Positions 23,600-33,575 of a stretch of DNA of 64,000 nt are shown piece by piece. The number at the start of each line of letters is the position of its first letter. The first letter of the stretch is position 1. The notes beneath the pieces were generated by a model, which was not told where the DNA came from, made no database searches, and was given only the letters and a program-made list of their open reading frames with translations. The DNA is from Haemaphysalis longicornis (taxonomy: Eukaryota; Arthropoda; Arachnida; Ixodida; Ixodidae), in assembly GCA_013339765.2 (NCBI GenBank), contig CM023457.1, forward strand, positions 53,779,745-53,843,744, given 5' to 3'. The translations under genes and the position numbers were made by a program.

Positions 23600-24712
23600 C
23601 ATCAGTCGCTGTCAGTGGGGCAATGAATTTCAAACCGGCTTGCCTTCACGTGCACTTGAACAAACTCAAGACGGGCCACAACGTCCCCAAACTACCCTCA
23701 AGCACCACATCCGCGTTTGCCCGATACCGCACCATATACATTGCTCTTGGAACCAAGGACGTCGGGAAGCGGTGGCCCGCTCTCACGAAGATAGGGGATG
23801 ACCCTAAGGTCCGCTACACTGACGTCGCCCATTACTCCTGCCCTCGACGCACAAATTTGATAACCCTCAATCACGCCTGCCGTATCTCCACGACGGCCAT
23901 CACGCACGCCAACAAAATACAGACGGTAGAAGCTCTACCGATCGCGTTTGCAGCCGTCACACACGTAAACCTTCCCGACATCACTGTAATGTGACTCAGC
24001 AGGCATGCCGCCTCTACCATGCAGGCCTAGGACATTCCTCTCATCCAGCGTCTACTCGACGAGGCCGCCATCATGATCATCTGGACTCCCGAACACTCCG
24101 GGCTCTCGGGGAATAAAGCAGCCCACGGCTCAGCCAGAGCTTTGCACTCCGGGGCATTCTCCACCGATGCCCATGATCTCTCCACCAACACGAACGTCCA
24201 CGACCTCTCCATAATACATTCCTCCTCTCTCCATAATACATTTTCCTCCTCCTCTCCATAATACATACCTCTCCATTCCTCTCCTCTCCTCTCCATAATA
24301 CATACAACGCCCTCCTGCCGGGTCTGCCTCCTCCACAGCCCCCCGCCCTAACCAACCAGCAACCATAATCGTCGCCTTCAGACCGGCACGTTAAACAATC
24401 GCGTCATCCTCCACCAGATCGCCCCCGCAATCTACCCCCGTAAATTCCAACACTGCGACACCCCGCTGACCACATCCCACCTACTCCTCTCCCCGCGCCC
24501 CCAACCCACCCCCCTTCCTCCACCCCGAAGCAGTGGGAGTCCAAGCTGACCAACACGGACCCGGCTCGGCAGAAGGCCTTGTTTCTCGAGCCATAGAGTC
24601 GGTCCGGTCAAGAGACATCCTGGACTAAGGATGCTTCACCACCACCATCTTCCCTTTTCTTTTTTCTTCAATAAACGTTTACTGCTACTAGTACTAGTAC
24701 TACTACTACTAC
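23600..24712 (+). pseudogene. I-clade LINE 3' fragment (RNase H region), decayed
   Basis: Pieces appear in order over shifting frames. First is a RNase H beginning of type VRYTDVAHYSCPRR (about 23810). Next is an active-site stretch ending VEALPIAFA (about 23925), then WTPEHSGLSGNKAAHGSA (about 24090), then the C-terminal zinc-knuckle region with CDTPLTTSHLLL (about 24450). Stops and frameshifts break it. The 3' end has AATAAA (24670) followed by a (tac)n tail at 24685-24712, as in I-type elements. An ORF2 upstream part is missing. Confidence 0.72.
24205..24305 (+). repeat. Minisatellite (ctctccataatacat)n inside LINE relic
   Basis: Four units of ctctccataatacat are separated by cctctc spacers. 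They expand the region just after the last RNase H motif and have no counterpart in the other LINE copies. Confidence 0.75.
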
Positions 24713-24907
24713 AACCATTGCAAAATCTTATCTGCAAGGTTTTCAGACCGGGAGTGCGCTTTTCCACTTCGCTTTTTTGTCCTAGGAAGCGGCTTTTTTA
24801 AAGATTTGCCCAGATGCTGCGAAATACTTGCTGGACCGGGCAAAGATAGCGCCACAACAGAATGTAAAACGCTGAAATTCGTGCTCAAGATGTCCAATCT
24901 TTTATGT

Positions 24908-25152
24908 TGTGGTAATCCGGCAATAGTGGCGGGGGACAATCCCACGGGATGGACATGTGCCGGCTGAGGATGAAGAGGTGGCGCGGGACTGGCTAAGGCG
25001 GAACATGGCGGACTCGGCTGGGCGACGTGTGTGCAGCCGGATCGGCTGAGCAGTGTACCTTGGCGGAGCGGGACTCCCAGTAAAGGTGTGATCGAGGGGG
25101 CTCGGTGTCTTTCTGGGGAACCGCGGCCGGGTGCAAGAACCCCGGTACCACA
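24908..25152 (+). repeat. 5' LTR
   Basis: 245 bp, termini TGTGGTAATCC and GGTACCACA. It contains cccagtaaagg, where AGTAAA is a known variant polyadenylation signal. It differs from the 3' LTR at the ggga(c/g)tggc and cgg(g/t)actcc positions. Confidence 0.93.
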
Positions 25153-25154
25153 TT

Positions 25155-25174
25155 TGGCGCCCTGAACGTGGGGC
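25155..25174 (+). promoter_or_regulatory. tRNA-Lys-type primer-binding site
   Basis: TGGCGCCCTGAACGTGGGGC starts two bases after the LTR. It is of the TGGCGCCC...GTGGGGC type used by gypsy-like elements primed with tRNA-Lys. Confidence 0.82.
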
Positions 25175-25357
25175 CGGCCGTGGTTCCTGGGAAGGGCATT
25201 GTGGTCTTCTTCCCGCCCAGAATGCAGTGGCACAGGACATGGTGAGTGGGCGTTTTCGAACGGAGGAAGCAGCGAGGCCGGCTCGGAGCGGTCGCTGCTT
25301 TGGGTCGTGCGTGATTTCGGTGGACTGCGTCGTCGCTGTGCCGGCCAGCGCCCAGTG

Positions 25358-25765
25358 ATGATGACTCTTCAGGACGGCAGCGATGACACGGCAAACGTGA
25401 CCGACAGCTCGCTGAGGATGCGGTCAGACACGATCGACCTGGCGGACCAGTCTCTGGTGGTGGACATCTCGGATGCCCTCAGCGAGAGGGACAAGGTCAA
25501 GTTCACTGTCCACACCAAGACGACGCTGTCGGACTTCCAGAAGCCGGAGTTCTCTGTGCTTCGGCAGCACGAGGAGTTCATCTGGCTCCATGACGCCCTG
25601 GAGGAGAGCGAGGACTACGCCGGGATGATCATTCCCCCGGCCCCTCCGCGGCCGGACTTCGACGCCTCGCGGGAGAAGCTCCAGAAGCTCGGCGAGGGCG
25701 AGGGCTCCATGACCAAGGAGGAGTTCGCCAAGATGAAGCAGGAGCTCGAGGCGGACAGCTGCTGA
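25358..25765 (+). CDS. Captured N-terminal fragment of sorting nexin 5/6 (truncated PX domain)
   Basis: 135 codons. Residues 35-54 read VDISDALSERDKVKFTVHTK, 68-79 LRQHEEFIWLHD, 90-99 MIIPPAPPRP and 111-120 LGEGEGSMTK, the signature blocks of SNX5/SNX6 proteins, the ESCPE-1 (SNX-BAR retromer) subunits of endosome-to-Golgi sorting. Identity with the animal family is very high up to Glu-Ala at 131-132. The frame then switches to Asp-Ser-Cys and stops, just before the second hairpin helix of the PX domain. The rest of the PX domain and the whole BAR domain are absent. The ATG was chosen because the double Met start and acidic lead match the family. The in-frame ATG at 25199 would add 53 residues from the GC-rich leader. 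No intron is present. Whether it is translated is unknown; a product could at most be a partial cargo-binding module. Confidence 0.88.
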   Translation: MMTLQDGSDDTANVTDSSLRMRSDTIDLADQSLVVDISDALSERDKVKFTVHTKTTLSDFQKPEFSVLRQHEEFIWLHDALEESEDYAGMIIPPAPPRPDFDASREKLQKLGEGEGSMTKEEFAKMKQELEADSC

Positions 25766-25967
25766 CGACTGCGCCGGACACCACCCCCGCGGAGCAAGGC
25801 CCGCGGACAGGACCTTGCCACGTTTGGACCTTCTGCAAGGACCCCGGGTCTTAGGAGGCCACCTGTGGCACTGGCACCGGTCTACTGCCATCCGGGCTGG
25901 GCCGTGGGAGTCCCTCGAGAGTGCCGACGACTGCAGCCGAGGGCAGCCAGCGTCGGCCTTTTCTTCG
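25766..25967 (+). other. Element 3' untranslated interior
   Basis: GC-rich, no frame resembling SNX or retroelement proteins. The junction with the captured gene lies at about 25756. It is probably residual sequence of the parent LTR element. Confidence 0.5.
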
Positions 25968-25981
25968 GAGGGGGGGGAGAG
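25968..25981 (+). promoter_or_regulatory. Polypurine tract
   Basis: GAGGGGGGGGAGAG directly abuts the 3' LTR, the expected plus-strand primer position. Confidence 0.85.
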
Positions 25982-26226
25982 TGTGGTAATCCGGCAATAG
26001 TGGCGGGGGACAATCCCACGGGATGGACATGTGCCGGCTGAGGATGAAGAGGTGGCGCGGGAGTGGCTAAGGCGGAACATGGCGGACTCGGCTGGGCGAC
26101 GTGTGTGCAGCCGGATCGGCTGAGCAGTGTACCTTGGCGGAGCGGTACTCCCAGTAAAGGTGTGATCGAGGGGGCTCGGTGTCTTTCTGGGGAACCGCGG
26201 CCGGGTGCAAGAACCCCGGTACCACA
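25982..26226 (+). repeat. 3' LTR
   Basis: 245 bp, nearly identical to 24908-25152; followed by the target duplication ATGT. Confidence 0.93.
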
Positions 26227-26350
26227 ATGTCTACCCATACAAACTATTCACGTAACGAGCAGCTTTTCAGAGACTGACCACCTCACTGCTTCCTATAGTC
26301 AAAAAGAAATAACGGAAGCGTCGACATTGTTGTGAACCCGAGGAATAAAA

Positions 26351-26410
26351 ATTAAAGCAGTTCCACTCAACGTAAAAGCTGTGGTGTGCGGAGCAGTGAT
26401 TCGTCAGAGG
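26351..26410 (+). repeat. Dispersed 60-bp repeat, copy 2
   Basis: Counterpart of 21371-21430. Here it runs into the foldback at 26421-26481. Confidence 0.55.
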
Positions 26411-26420
26411 GGTTGTGGCG

Positions 26421-26481
26421 CCCTCTCTTGACTACTTTCAGTATCAGCCTCGCGTTGATACGGAAAGTAGTCAACAGAGGG
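26421..26481. repeat. 61-bp hairpin
   Basis: Arms 26421-26446 and 26456-26481 are complementary at 24 of 26 positions around a 9-nt loop. The arms contain ttgactacttt and its complement aaagtagtcaa. Confidence 0.8.
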
Positions 26482-26538
26482 AGGCCATAGGGGGCGCCGC
26501 AGCCCCTGAAAATACCCATAAAGAGACACTGAATCGGG

Positions 26539-26539
<1 letters not shown>

Positions 26540-26607
<68 letters not shown>
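26540..26607. repeat. (GATT)n microsatellite
   Basis: About 17 uninterrupted units. It follows an aaagagacactgaatcgg motif that looks like the edge of a dispersed repeat. Confidence 0.95.
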
Positions 26608-26608
<1 letters not shown>

Positions 26609-26635
26609 GGGGTGTGACGCACCGAAGCTACACCT

Positions 26636-26756
26636 GGGCCGGCTATGACTATGAGGCGTGCCGTATTGAGCTCCAGATTAATTTAGACCACCTGGAAATA
26701 CTAGACGTGCCGCGTAATCTCAACACATGGGCGTTTTCGCTTTTCTCCTGAATTTC
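26636..26756 (-). repeat. SINE 3' part (head missing)
   Basis: It contains the complement of the shared SINE tail: gcctcat, then attaatttagaccacctgg, then acacatgggcgttttcgc. The tRNA-like head is absent. The family is the same as 18680-18863. Confidence 0.65.
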
Positions 26757-26864
26757 GTAATTATTGCGTTAATTCGTGATTCTGTGGCCTAGTAACGGCA
26801 GCCTCCGTGGCAGCGGGGTAGTTCAAAGATCACCCCAACACTTTGCAAATACGGAACGAGTGGC

Positions 26865-26886
26865 TCTGTGGCGCAATGGGATTGAC
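26865..26886 (+). repeat. 5' half of a tRNA-Arg-like sequence
   Basis: GGCTCTGTGGCGCAATGGGAT matches the acceptor stem and D arm of animal tRNA-Arg, with A box TGGCGCAATGG. It is cut off by the LINE tail at 26889. A T-arm-like AGGTTCGAACCC lies at 29092-29103, beyond the other end of the LINE. Confidence 0.5.
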
Positions 26887-26888
26887 AT

Positions 26889-29072
26889 AGTAGTATTAGT
26901 AGTAGTAATAACTTTTATTGAGAGAAGAGAGGCCTTGTGGGGCCGCCGATGGAGTGGGGCCTTATTCGCAGGCCCCAATCTTGGCCAGCATCTCCTGCCC
27001 ACGGGCCGCTAGGTCCGCGTTAGACGTTACTGGAGGGGCTGTACCGAAGGATCTCCCATCGCTCTTGGGATTAGGGGGGGTGTATGGTAGTTGTGGTGTT
27101 GGTGTCTTTAGTACTGTGCATTCCGATATTATATGTCTTAAGGTTCCTGCCGTTGTGGTACAAAAAGGGCATATGTCCGAGTATTGTTTGGGATACATTT
27201 TATGTAGTAGCGTCGGGTGTGCTAAGGATCCCGCTTGTATTCTTAATATAGACTGATCCCTGCGGTTAAGGGTGTGATGTGGCTCTGGCAGTTTCTGTCT
27301 TTGTTCTCTATACATCGTGACGATGTCTTTGTAGGTGGTGACGGGCATTGGTAAGTCTTCCCCCGCTCCTTCCTGTACCCGGCGGAACATGTCTCGGGCG
27401 TAATAGTCAGCGATGTTGTTGCCGACAAGCGTGGAATGTGCGGGTGTCCAGACTAACTCAATCTCTGTGTCCGGTGTCGTTCTGTGCTTAGTTAGGATTC
27501 TTGCTGCCTCGGTGGAAATCACCCCCCTGCGGTAGCCCGCGTAGGCCCTTTTGCTGTCCGTGACTACGTGCGAGACTCCGGGTTGGGATAGTGCCACGGC
27601 GATTGCCACTTCCTCGGCAGTGGTGGTGTTCGTGGTTTTCACAGATTCCGTGGCGATAAGTCTGTCCCTGGTCGTTACAGCTATGGCGGCCCTGTTGCAG
27701 CCTTTGGTCAGAGCCGCGTCAGCATATATGACGTTGGGGTTGTTGCCCAGTTGTGTTTCCAGGGCTTGGGCGCGCGCCTCTCTTCTGGCGTTGTCTTCTC
27801 CAGGCGCCATGTTACGGGGGAGGGGTTTTGTAGTGATCTTGGCCCGCCATTGTTCCGGGACCCGATCCATTGCCTGCGTTTGCTCTGGTTTCCATCCAGT
27901 CTTTCTTAGGACTTCTCTCCCGTGTTTAGTCTCGCTTAGGCGCACTCTTTGGTTCGAAAGGTGTGCCTCCACGAGTTCGTCCACGGTATTATGGACTCCC
28001 CTCTCATACAGTCGTTTTGTTGATGTATATACGGGCAGTCCGAGGGCTTGTTTGGTTGCCTTTCTCACGATGATGTTAAGCTTTTCCTTTTGTGCTCTTG
28101 ATAGGTGCAAGTATGGTGCCGAGTATGTGATCCTAGTGATCACGAAGGCCTGTACGAGGCGTAGTGCGTCGTTTTCTTTAATCTCTGTTCTTCTTTGCCA
28201 CGCGCCGCAGCATTCCCAAGACTTGTTCGGACGTTAAAGGAGCACTGACACGAAAATTTTATGTTACACTTTTATTGCTTTTATCGATAATTAATGGTCT
28301 GGCGAACCTGAAACAGCACTTCAAATACTTCAGTTCGCGATAGTTAATTACATTGAACGGCTTGAAAATCGTTTGTTTCAAATTCCCGCGCTTTCCTCCC
28401 GAACGGCGCATATGACAGCCTCCCGGTTTGACATCACCGCTTTGTGCGGACGTCACCGGCGCCGGCTGGAGAGGGTGTTGCGCCCGCTCGCCGCTCGTGG
28501 GGTCGCGCGCGTGAAGTGACGTCACGAGTTTTTTGGCGAGCCCTGCGCGTCACTTCTTTTTCCTCTCCTGAAGTGATGTCACGCTGATGTCCATTTTGCT
28601 GAGTGCCGCTCCGCGCGCTGCTCCGTCGGCGCGGATAAATGCGATCCAATTGAACTATGTTCTTCGCGTCGCAGGGCGCTCATATTTCAGCCAGGGTATT
28701 CTGTTGAGTGAAGGAAGCGAACTGTGCAATAATATTAACGCCAAAAATTGGTGTCAGTGCTCCTTTAAGCTGATCTTGTTCACGGCGGCGTCCGCCTTCC
28801 CGTCGTTCCTGAGAATAAGGCCTAGGATCGGGCATTGTTGGGTGGGTTCGACTTAAAGCCATTAATCTTGATTGTTATGCTGCCTCTGGATTTCTTGCCT
28901 GCACCCGGCTGGACTATCAGGAGCTCGAATTTTGGGGGGGTGCAGCTCAGGCCACATGATATAGCGTATTCGTAGACTGTCGTTGCTGCTTTCTGTAAAG
29001 TTTCTTCCATCCACCCCTCCGATCCGGCCCTGTTTGTCCAGACCGTGATGTCGTCGGCGTAGAGTGCGTCGT
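26889..29072 (-). pseudogene. I-clade LINE, 5'-truncated, split by TTAA element
   Basis: Minus strand. The reverse transcriptase catalytic ALYADDITVW is at about 29045-29072, right at the 5' truncation, and the RT thumb continues to 28769. After the TTAA element (28234-28768) the frame continues to the long frame 28143-26962. That frame holds RNase H (YADAA, TTAEEVAIA, VTDSK and WTPAHSTLVGNNIAD) and a C-terminal CPFC...H...C zinc motif. One frameshift lies near 28160. The 3' end is AATAAA followed by a (tac)n-type tail at 26889-26915. RNase H is intact by eye, so the copy is not very old. Confidence 0.85.
28234..28768. mobile_element. TTAA-flanked MITE (527-bp body)
   Basis: The body 28238-28764 starts AGGAGCACTGACACGAAAATTTT-like and ends with the inverse, GTGTCAGTGCTCCT, between two TTAA copies (28234-28237 and 28765-28768). 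It shares termini with 11025-12160. It is inserted in the LINE frame: removing the body and one TTAA restores a continuous LINE reading NKISL-TSEQVLGML across the site. Confidence 0.88.
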
Positions 29073-30830
29073 AACGCGAAAGACCCAGGTTCGAACCCGA
29101 CCTGCGGAAGCGGTGATCTTTTCGAATCCTCTGTTTAGGCGCGTGATGCCGCGCGACTGCGGCTAGCCACCGTGACCCCGGTCTAGGTACGACGAAAAAC
29201 TAGGCCCTGAGCTGCGCACTTATAATGCGTTAACTTTCCCGCTATTTTCATCTCACCAAAATCTGGAGTCGGAAAGCAAACTCAAATAATAGTTTCTGGA
29301 TGGATTAGCACACGATAATATAGTATGAGGACAATTTAGCACCTCCTGTGTGTTTTTAATGCGAAAGTACGCAAATCCAGTTTACGCGCGCCTCAGGCGT
29401 CCCCTTTCCGCCTCGCGTTGTCGGAGGGCTTTGTTAGTCTTTTCTCGTGGGGCGCTTTGCTTTACTGAGCCGGTACGAACGGCTTTAATATATACTGTTA
29501 CAAGCCAAGGGCGCCAATATATTGCGTACTGTATCACTCCGCAGGAGTGACGGCAGCCCGCGTATTTCCATTCGCTTGGCTGCACACAGCCACACGTGAC
29601 ATATGTCTCTTCGCGCTATGCCGAACGGTAATTAGACGCGCTCATAGGCTGCGCTCCGAACGTAAATCGACTAAAAACATGCAACATCACCATTATTAAC
29701 GAAAAAAACGCGTAGAACTGTGTGTTGAAACAAAACTTGCGATAAAAAAAAGTAGACTTGCTGGAGCTCGAACCCCACCATCAACGCCAGTACTTATGAC
29801 AGACCACATAACGCGAACGGCAGGCTCCTGTTAGAAGGAGCTCGGTAGAATAGCGCACGCAGTGACATCACACATGTCACGTAAGGCGCTGTGCAACGAA
29901 CCGTTGGAAACACGGAACCCGAAACTCAGCTCGCGAATGCGCTTTGAAAGGCCATCGAGCCTAATGCGTGATTCGCCTGCTTTTTAGATGCGGAGCAGCT
30001 TATGGTCGCGCCCTCCGTGGTCGCGCCTGTTCCCTCCGCCGTTGTGCGGCGTCCACACCCCCGCTGCGCATGCGCATCTTCCTCCCCCTCCCCTCCTCTC
30101 CTCTCCTTGTCTCATCTCCTTTGCTCTCCGGCATTCCTCCTCTCATCTTCAACGCTCCTCTCCATGCAGCAATGACATGTCATTGCTGCGCTAATTTCTG
30201 AACATACTATTAGCTCCGGAAAATTACGTTAACGACCCGTGGCACCTCCAAAATACTCGCAATAAAGCACACTTTGCGCCGCGCCGAGACACAGCCACCT
30301 GTGGGGTTGGGGCGCAGAGGTGACTTTCGTTGTCGCTTAGTTGTGGCCGAGTGCAGTATCCTATGCGTTGCGCCGCTTTTAGTTTCTATAAGCATTTATT
30401 TTTCTCTTTGCTCCTTGCCATCTACCCTATGCTTGTAAGCGACCTCGTTCCTATTCCGCCGCCGTTTAACATCCACGGAGTGCGGGCTTCAACGTGGGTA
30501 ATTGTGAAATATTTTCGAGCCCCCCTCTTTGTAACCATTCAATTGCGATAAGGAAGAAACAATCCAAGTTTAAACGGTGACGTCAGTTCTCTCACGACAG
30601 GATTGCTTCACTTTGTGAAGCCGACTCCGAATCTTGCATGCGCGTGTTTCGTGGCGCAAATAAACGCCGAGGGGTTACTTATCCGCGTGGCTTCTGAGTG
30701 AACAAGGTAGACATCAACAGAGGTACCCCCTATATTCCACGTGTGCCAGGAAGCCTTGCTACGTGCGCGAAAAATGTAAAACACAGAGCAGCAGCTAAGT
30801 CTTATATTATGGTGGTCTCTTTCTGGGAAC
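29073..30830. other. Intergenic
   Basis: A tRNA-like T arm at 29092-29103 (see 26865) and a weak B-box-like ggagctcgaaccccac on the minus strand near 29770. GC-rich stretch at 30000-30070. No gene is supported. Confidence 0.45.
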
Positions 30831-30925
30831 GGTGATTGTATTTACCCGCCGCTTCATTCCTCAGTTCTTAGGATTTGGGCTCAATGGTCGTGTAACACGG
30901 CACTTTTCAGTGGTAGAGAATAATC

Positions 30926-30926
30926 A

Positions 30927-30996
<70 letters not shown>

Positions 30997-31195
30997 GCAA
31001 GCAATCAATCAATCGATCGATCGATCGATCGATCCATCGATCGATCGATCCATCGATCAATCCATCGATCAATCCATCGATTAATCCATCGATTAATCCA
31101 TCGATCCATCGATCAAGCAATTACAAATCATTTAAGCAAACAGTCAGTCGATCGATTGATTAATAAATCGAGTGATCTAATCGATGAAATCAATC

Positions 31196-31256
<61 letters not shown>

Positions 31257-31790
31257 CAATCATCGATCAATCAATCAATCCATCGATCGATCATCGATCA
31301 GTCAATTACAAGTCAATTAGGCAAACAGTCAGTTCATCGATTGATTAATAAATCGAATGATCTACTAATCAATGAACGAATCAATCAATCAATCTATCAG
31401 CGAACCAATCAATAGATCTATCAACCAAACCTTTCGTCAAGCAATGAATAGACCAACCAGTCCATCGACCGCCCAGTCAGTCAATCGACCAATCAATAAA
31501 ATAACCAACGATCGGTCGACCGACCGACCAATCAAGCATTCCAAAATCGACCAATTAATCAATCGACAATAAATTAATCGATCTATCGACCAATCAATTT
31601 GTAAATCGATCGACCAATCAATAAACTACCAATAAATCAATGAATCTACCAATCGTTCGATAGGCCAAGAAGCAACCGATCTATCCACCGACCAATCAAT
31701 TAATAAATCTATCAATAAATCAATCAGTCGACCGATCCATCAATACATCGACCAACCGCCCAACCAAACGGGCAATCGATCAATTGATAG
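30926..31790. repeat. Long degenerate (AATC)n / (GATC)n array
   Basis: Pure (CAAT)n blocks (30926-30990, 31194-31256) alternate with cgat/ccat variants and decay to the right into scattered caatc/cgacc units up to about 31790. The open frame through it (repeating Ser-Ile-Asn-Gln) is an artefact of the period. Confidence 0.95.
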
Positions 31791-31799
31791 ATGTAGCAA

Positions 31800-33420
31800 T
31801 CAATGCATAATATTTACCATTGACCAGTACACACTCAGGGAAAGCATGAAAACAAATGCACAAAATAAGGAAACGCGTATATCAAGCTGTAGGCTCCAGC
31901 CGATATTACCAGATCTTCACACCAACACACAAAGTTGGACAACCGATGAAAGAACAGTTAGGCACAGTCTAACCTGGATTTAACGAGGCCAACGAAACGG
32001 GTGAATTATTGCAGGAAGTCGAGAACAGTTAAATCGAGGAAGCATTGAGTACAGAACGTGAAAATGTAGACCAGAAGACAAACAGCGCCATTTCTTTCCG
32101 TGAAAGCAAGACAGGCCCCATGATTGAAAATGTGTCTTTCCCAATATTTCACCAGCCAGCCATGATTTTATCTACGCTATCCAGATTTTTATTTTTCGTG
32201 TTCTGGTTTATTTTACCGTATTCTCATTTCATGTGTCTACGACTGTACATGTTTTGAATTTTGCCCAGTTGGCATCCAAGTTGCGAGGGGTTTTTGCAAC
32301 GCATCCGGTGCGACCACGGAACGTATTTCTGGCCATGGGGCAGAGACCTAAATAGTACACCGACAAGTTAGTGAATTTTCATCGTTATAATAGTAGATTT
32401 ATTGGCATAACACTTGAAAACAAAACAAGAAAGAATTTACATCAAACGTTATACAATATAGCAAACATGAGCGCAGTGAGGGAACTGCTATCAGTGTAGT
32501 TGCACCTTTTCGGTCATCAAGAGAACAATTTAGGTGGAATTAACTAAACGGGACACACTAAGTAAACGGGACACGGTGCTACCAGCAACTCGTTATCAAG
32601 GCAATTACCGTTAACTCCATGAGCCACTCTTCATCTGGCTTACACCTAAAGTCACCTAAATTAACCAACTTGCACCCCAAAAACACCACCCTTATGAAAC
32701 TAAATTTCGTTTAATCTAGTTTTTCGTCGAGTTGCAAGTGTTCAGACTTCCGAGAATATAGCTTCACTGCTGCGCACACGGTTGCTGCGGCGCGACTCCA
32801 GTAAACGTAATTAAATACTGTCACGCCGCTTTGCTCGTAAAGTCTGCTTCGAGCAGCGCCTAGAAAATTGCGACGCGGCTTCGCTTCGCACCAACGTTTC
32901 CACATCACGCGTCCGACGAAAGAAATTGCGCCCCCATTCTCAACCGCCATAAGACACTCCCCATGACGGAGAAACACCGGAAAGTGCATTGCGACTGACA
33001 AAAATTGGTTACAAAACTCACGCTGTGAGCGGTACCTAACACGGCACTCGCATAAATGTGGGCGAGTAACTATTGACCGCCGGGAAGGTGGGTGGGGGAA
33101 GGTGCGGCGGCCGATGTGCGCGTCACTACGAACACGACTAAGTACCAAAGTGTACTTACTATGCAAAAGATAGAGCGGTATAGAAAACCAACCTAAAATC
33201 GCGTGTTTTAATCCCGCCTAATTCACGCGTCCAGCGACAGTTCCACCCAATCCTTCTGAGCCCTACTCCTCAAGCAAGGTTGATGTAAAGGCGGTGGGTG
33301 GTGGGGGGGGAGGGTTAGTACTGAGAATGGCGTTGACGCGTAAAAAGACAAACCGAGAATAAAAAAAAACAGTACGCAGGCCTAGGTTTAGAAAATGCGC
33401 TCGGCGGACTTAAAGTAGCG
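31800..33420. other. Intergenic; one unassigned 151-codon frame
   Basis: The minus frame 32711-33166 is open for 151 codons and Cys/Arg-rich but resembles nothing known to me. It has no splice or promoter context, so I do not call it a gene. A G-run lies at 33300-33310. Confidence 0.4.
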
Positions 33421-33575
33421 AAATTCCCGCGCGGAACAACATCCGCAGACATCGCGAGTGGTTAGATCGAACTCGACTTGCCTCGGCGGCGCGTCTGCGC
33501 GAGCCAAGAATCACCGCGCTAAGCGTTGCGGCAACGTCGCGGCTGGCGCCGGGCGACGTTGCCGGCCGCGCTTAC

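Larger units (their letters stand above)
24908..26226 (+). mobile_element. LTR retroelement carrying a sorting nexin 5/6 fragment
   Basis: The complete structure reads left to right. Target duplication ATGT (24904-24907) precedes a 245-bp LTR (24908-25152) and a Lys-type primer-binding site. An 829-bp interior follows, then a polypurine tract and a 245-bp LTR (25982-26226), closed by ATGT (26227-26230). LTRs begin TG and end CA and differ at only two positions that I could see, so insertion is recent. The interior has no gag, protease, reverse transcriptase or integrase. Instead it holds a 135-codon frame whose first 132 residues are the start of SNX5/SNX6. The element must have been mobilised in trans by an autonomous relative. 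The 4-bp duplication and Lys primer fit the Ty3/gypsy group. Gene capture from a spliced transcript is inferred from the lack of introns. Confidence 0.9.

Noticed and set aside
25424..26227. 267-codon minus-strand frame across the captured SNX fragment
   Set aside because: Shadow of the GC-rich SNX sequence and the LTR, with no family resemblance.
27551..28237. 228-codon plus-strand frame
   Set aside because: Antisense of the LINE RNase H region.
29765..29830. Possible tRNA gene on the minus strand
   Set aside because: A B-box-like motif is present, but no A box or acceptor stem.
30832..31320. 162-codon Ser-Ile-Asn-Gln repeat frame
   Set aside because: Translation of a tetranucleotide array, whose period leaves frames open by chance.
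30926..31790. CRISPR-like regular spacing
   Set aside because: Eukaryotic simple repeat without unique spacers.
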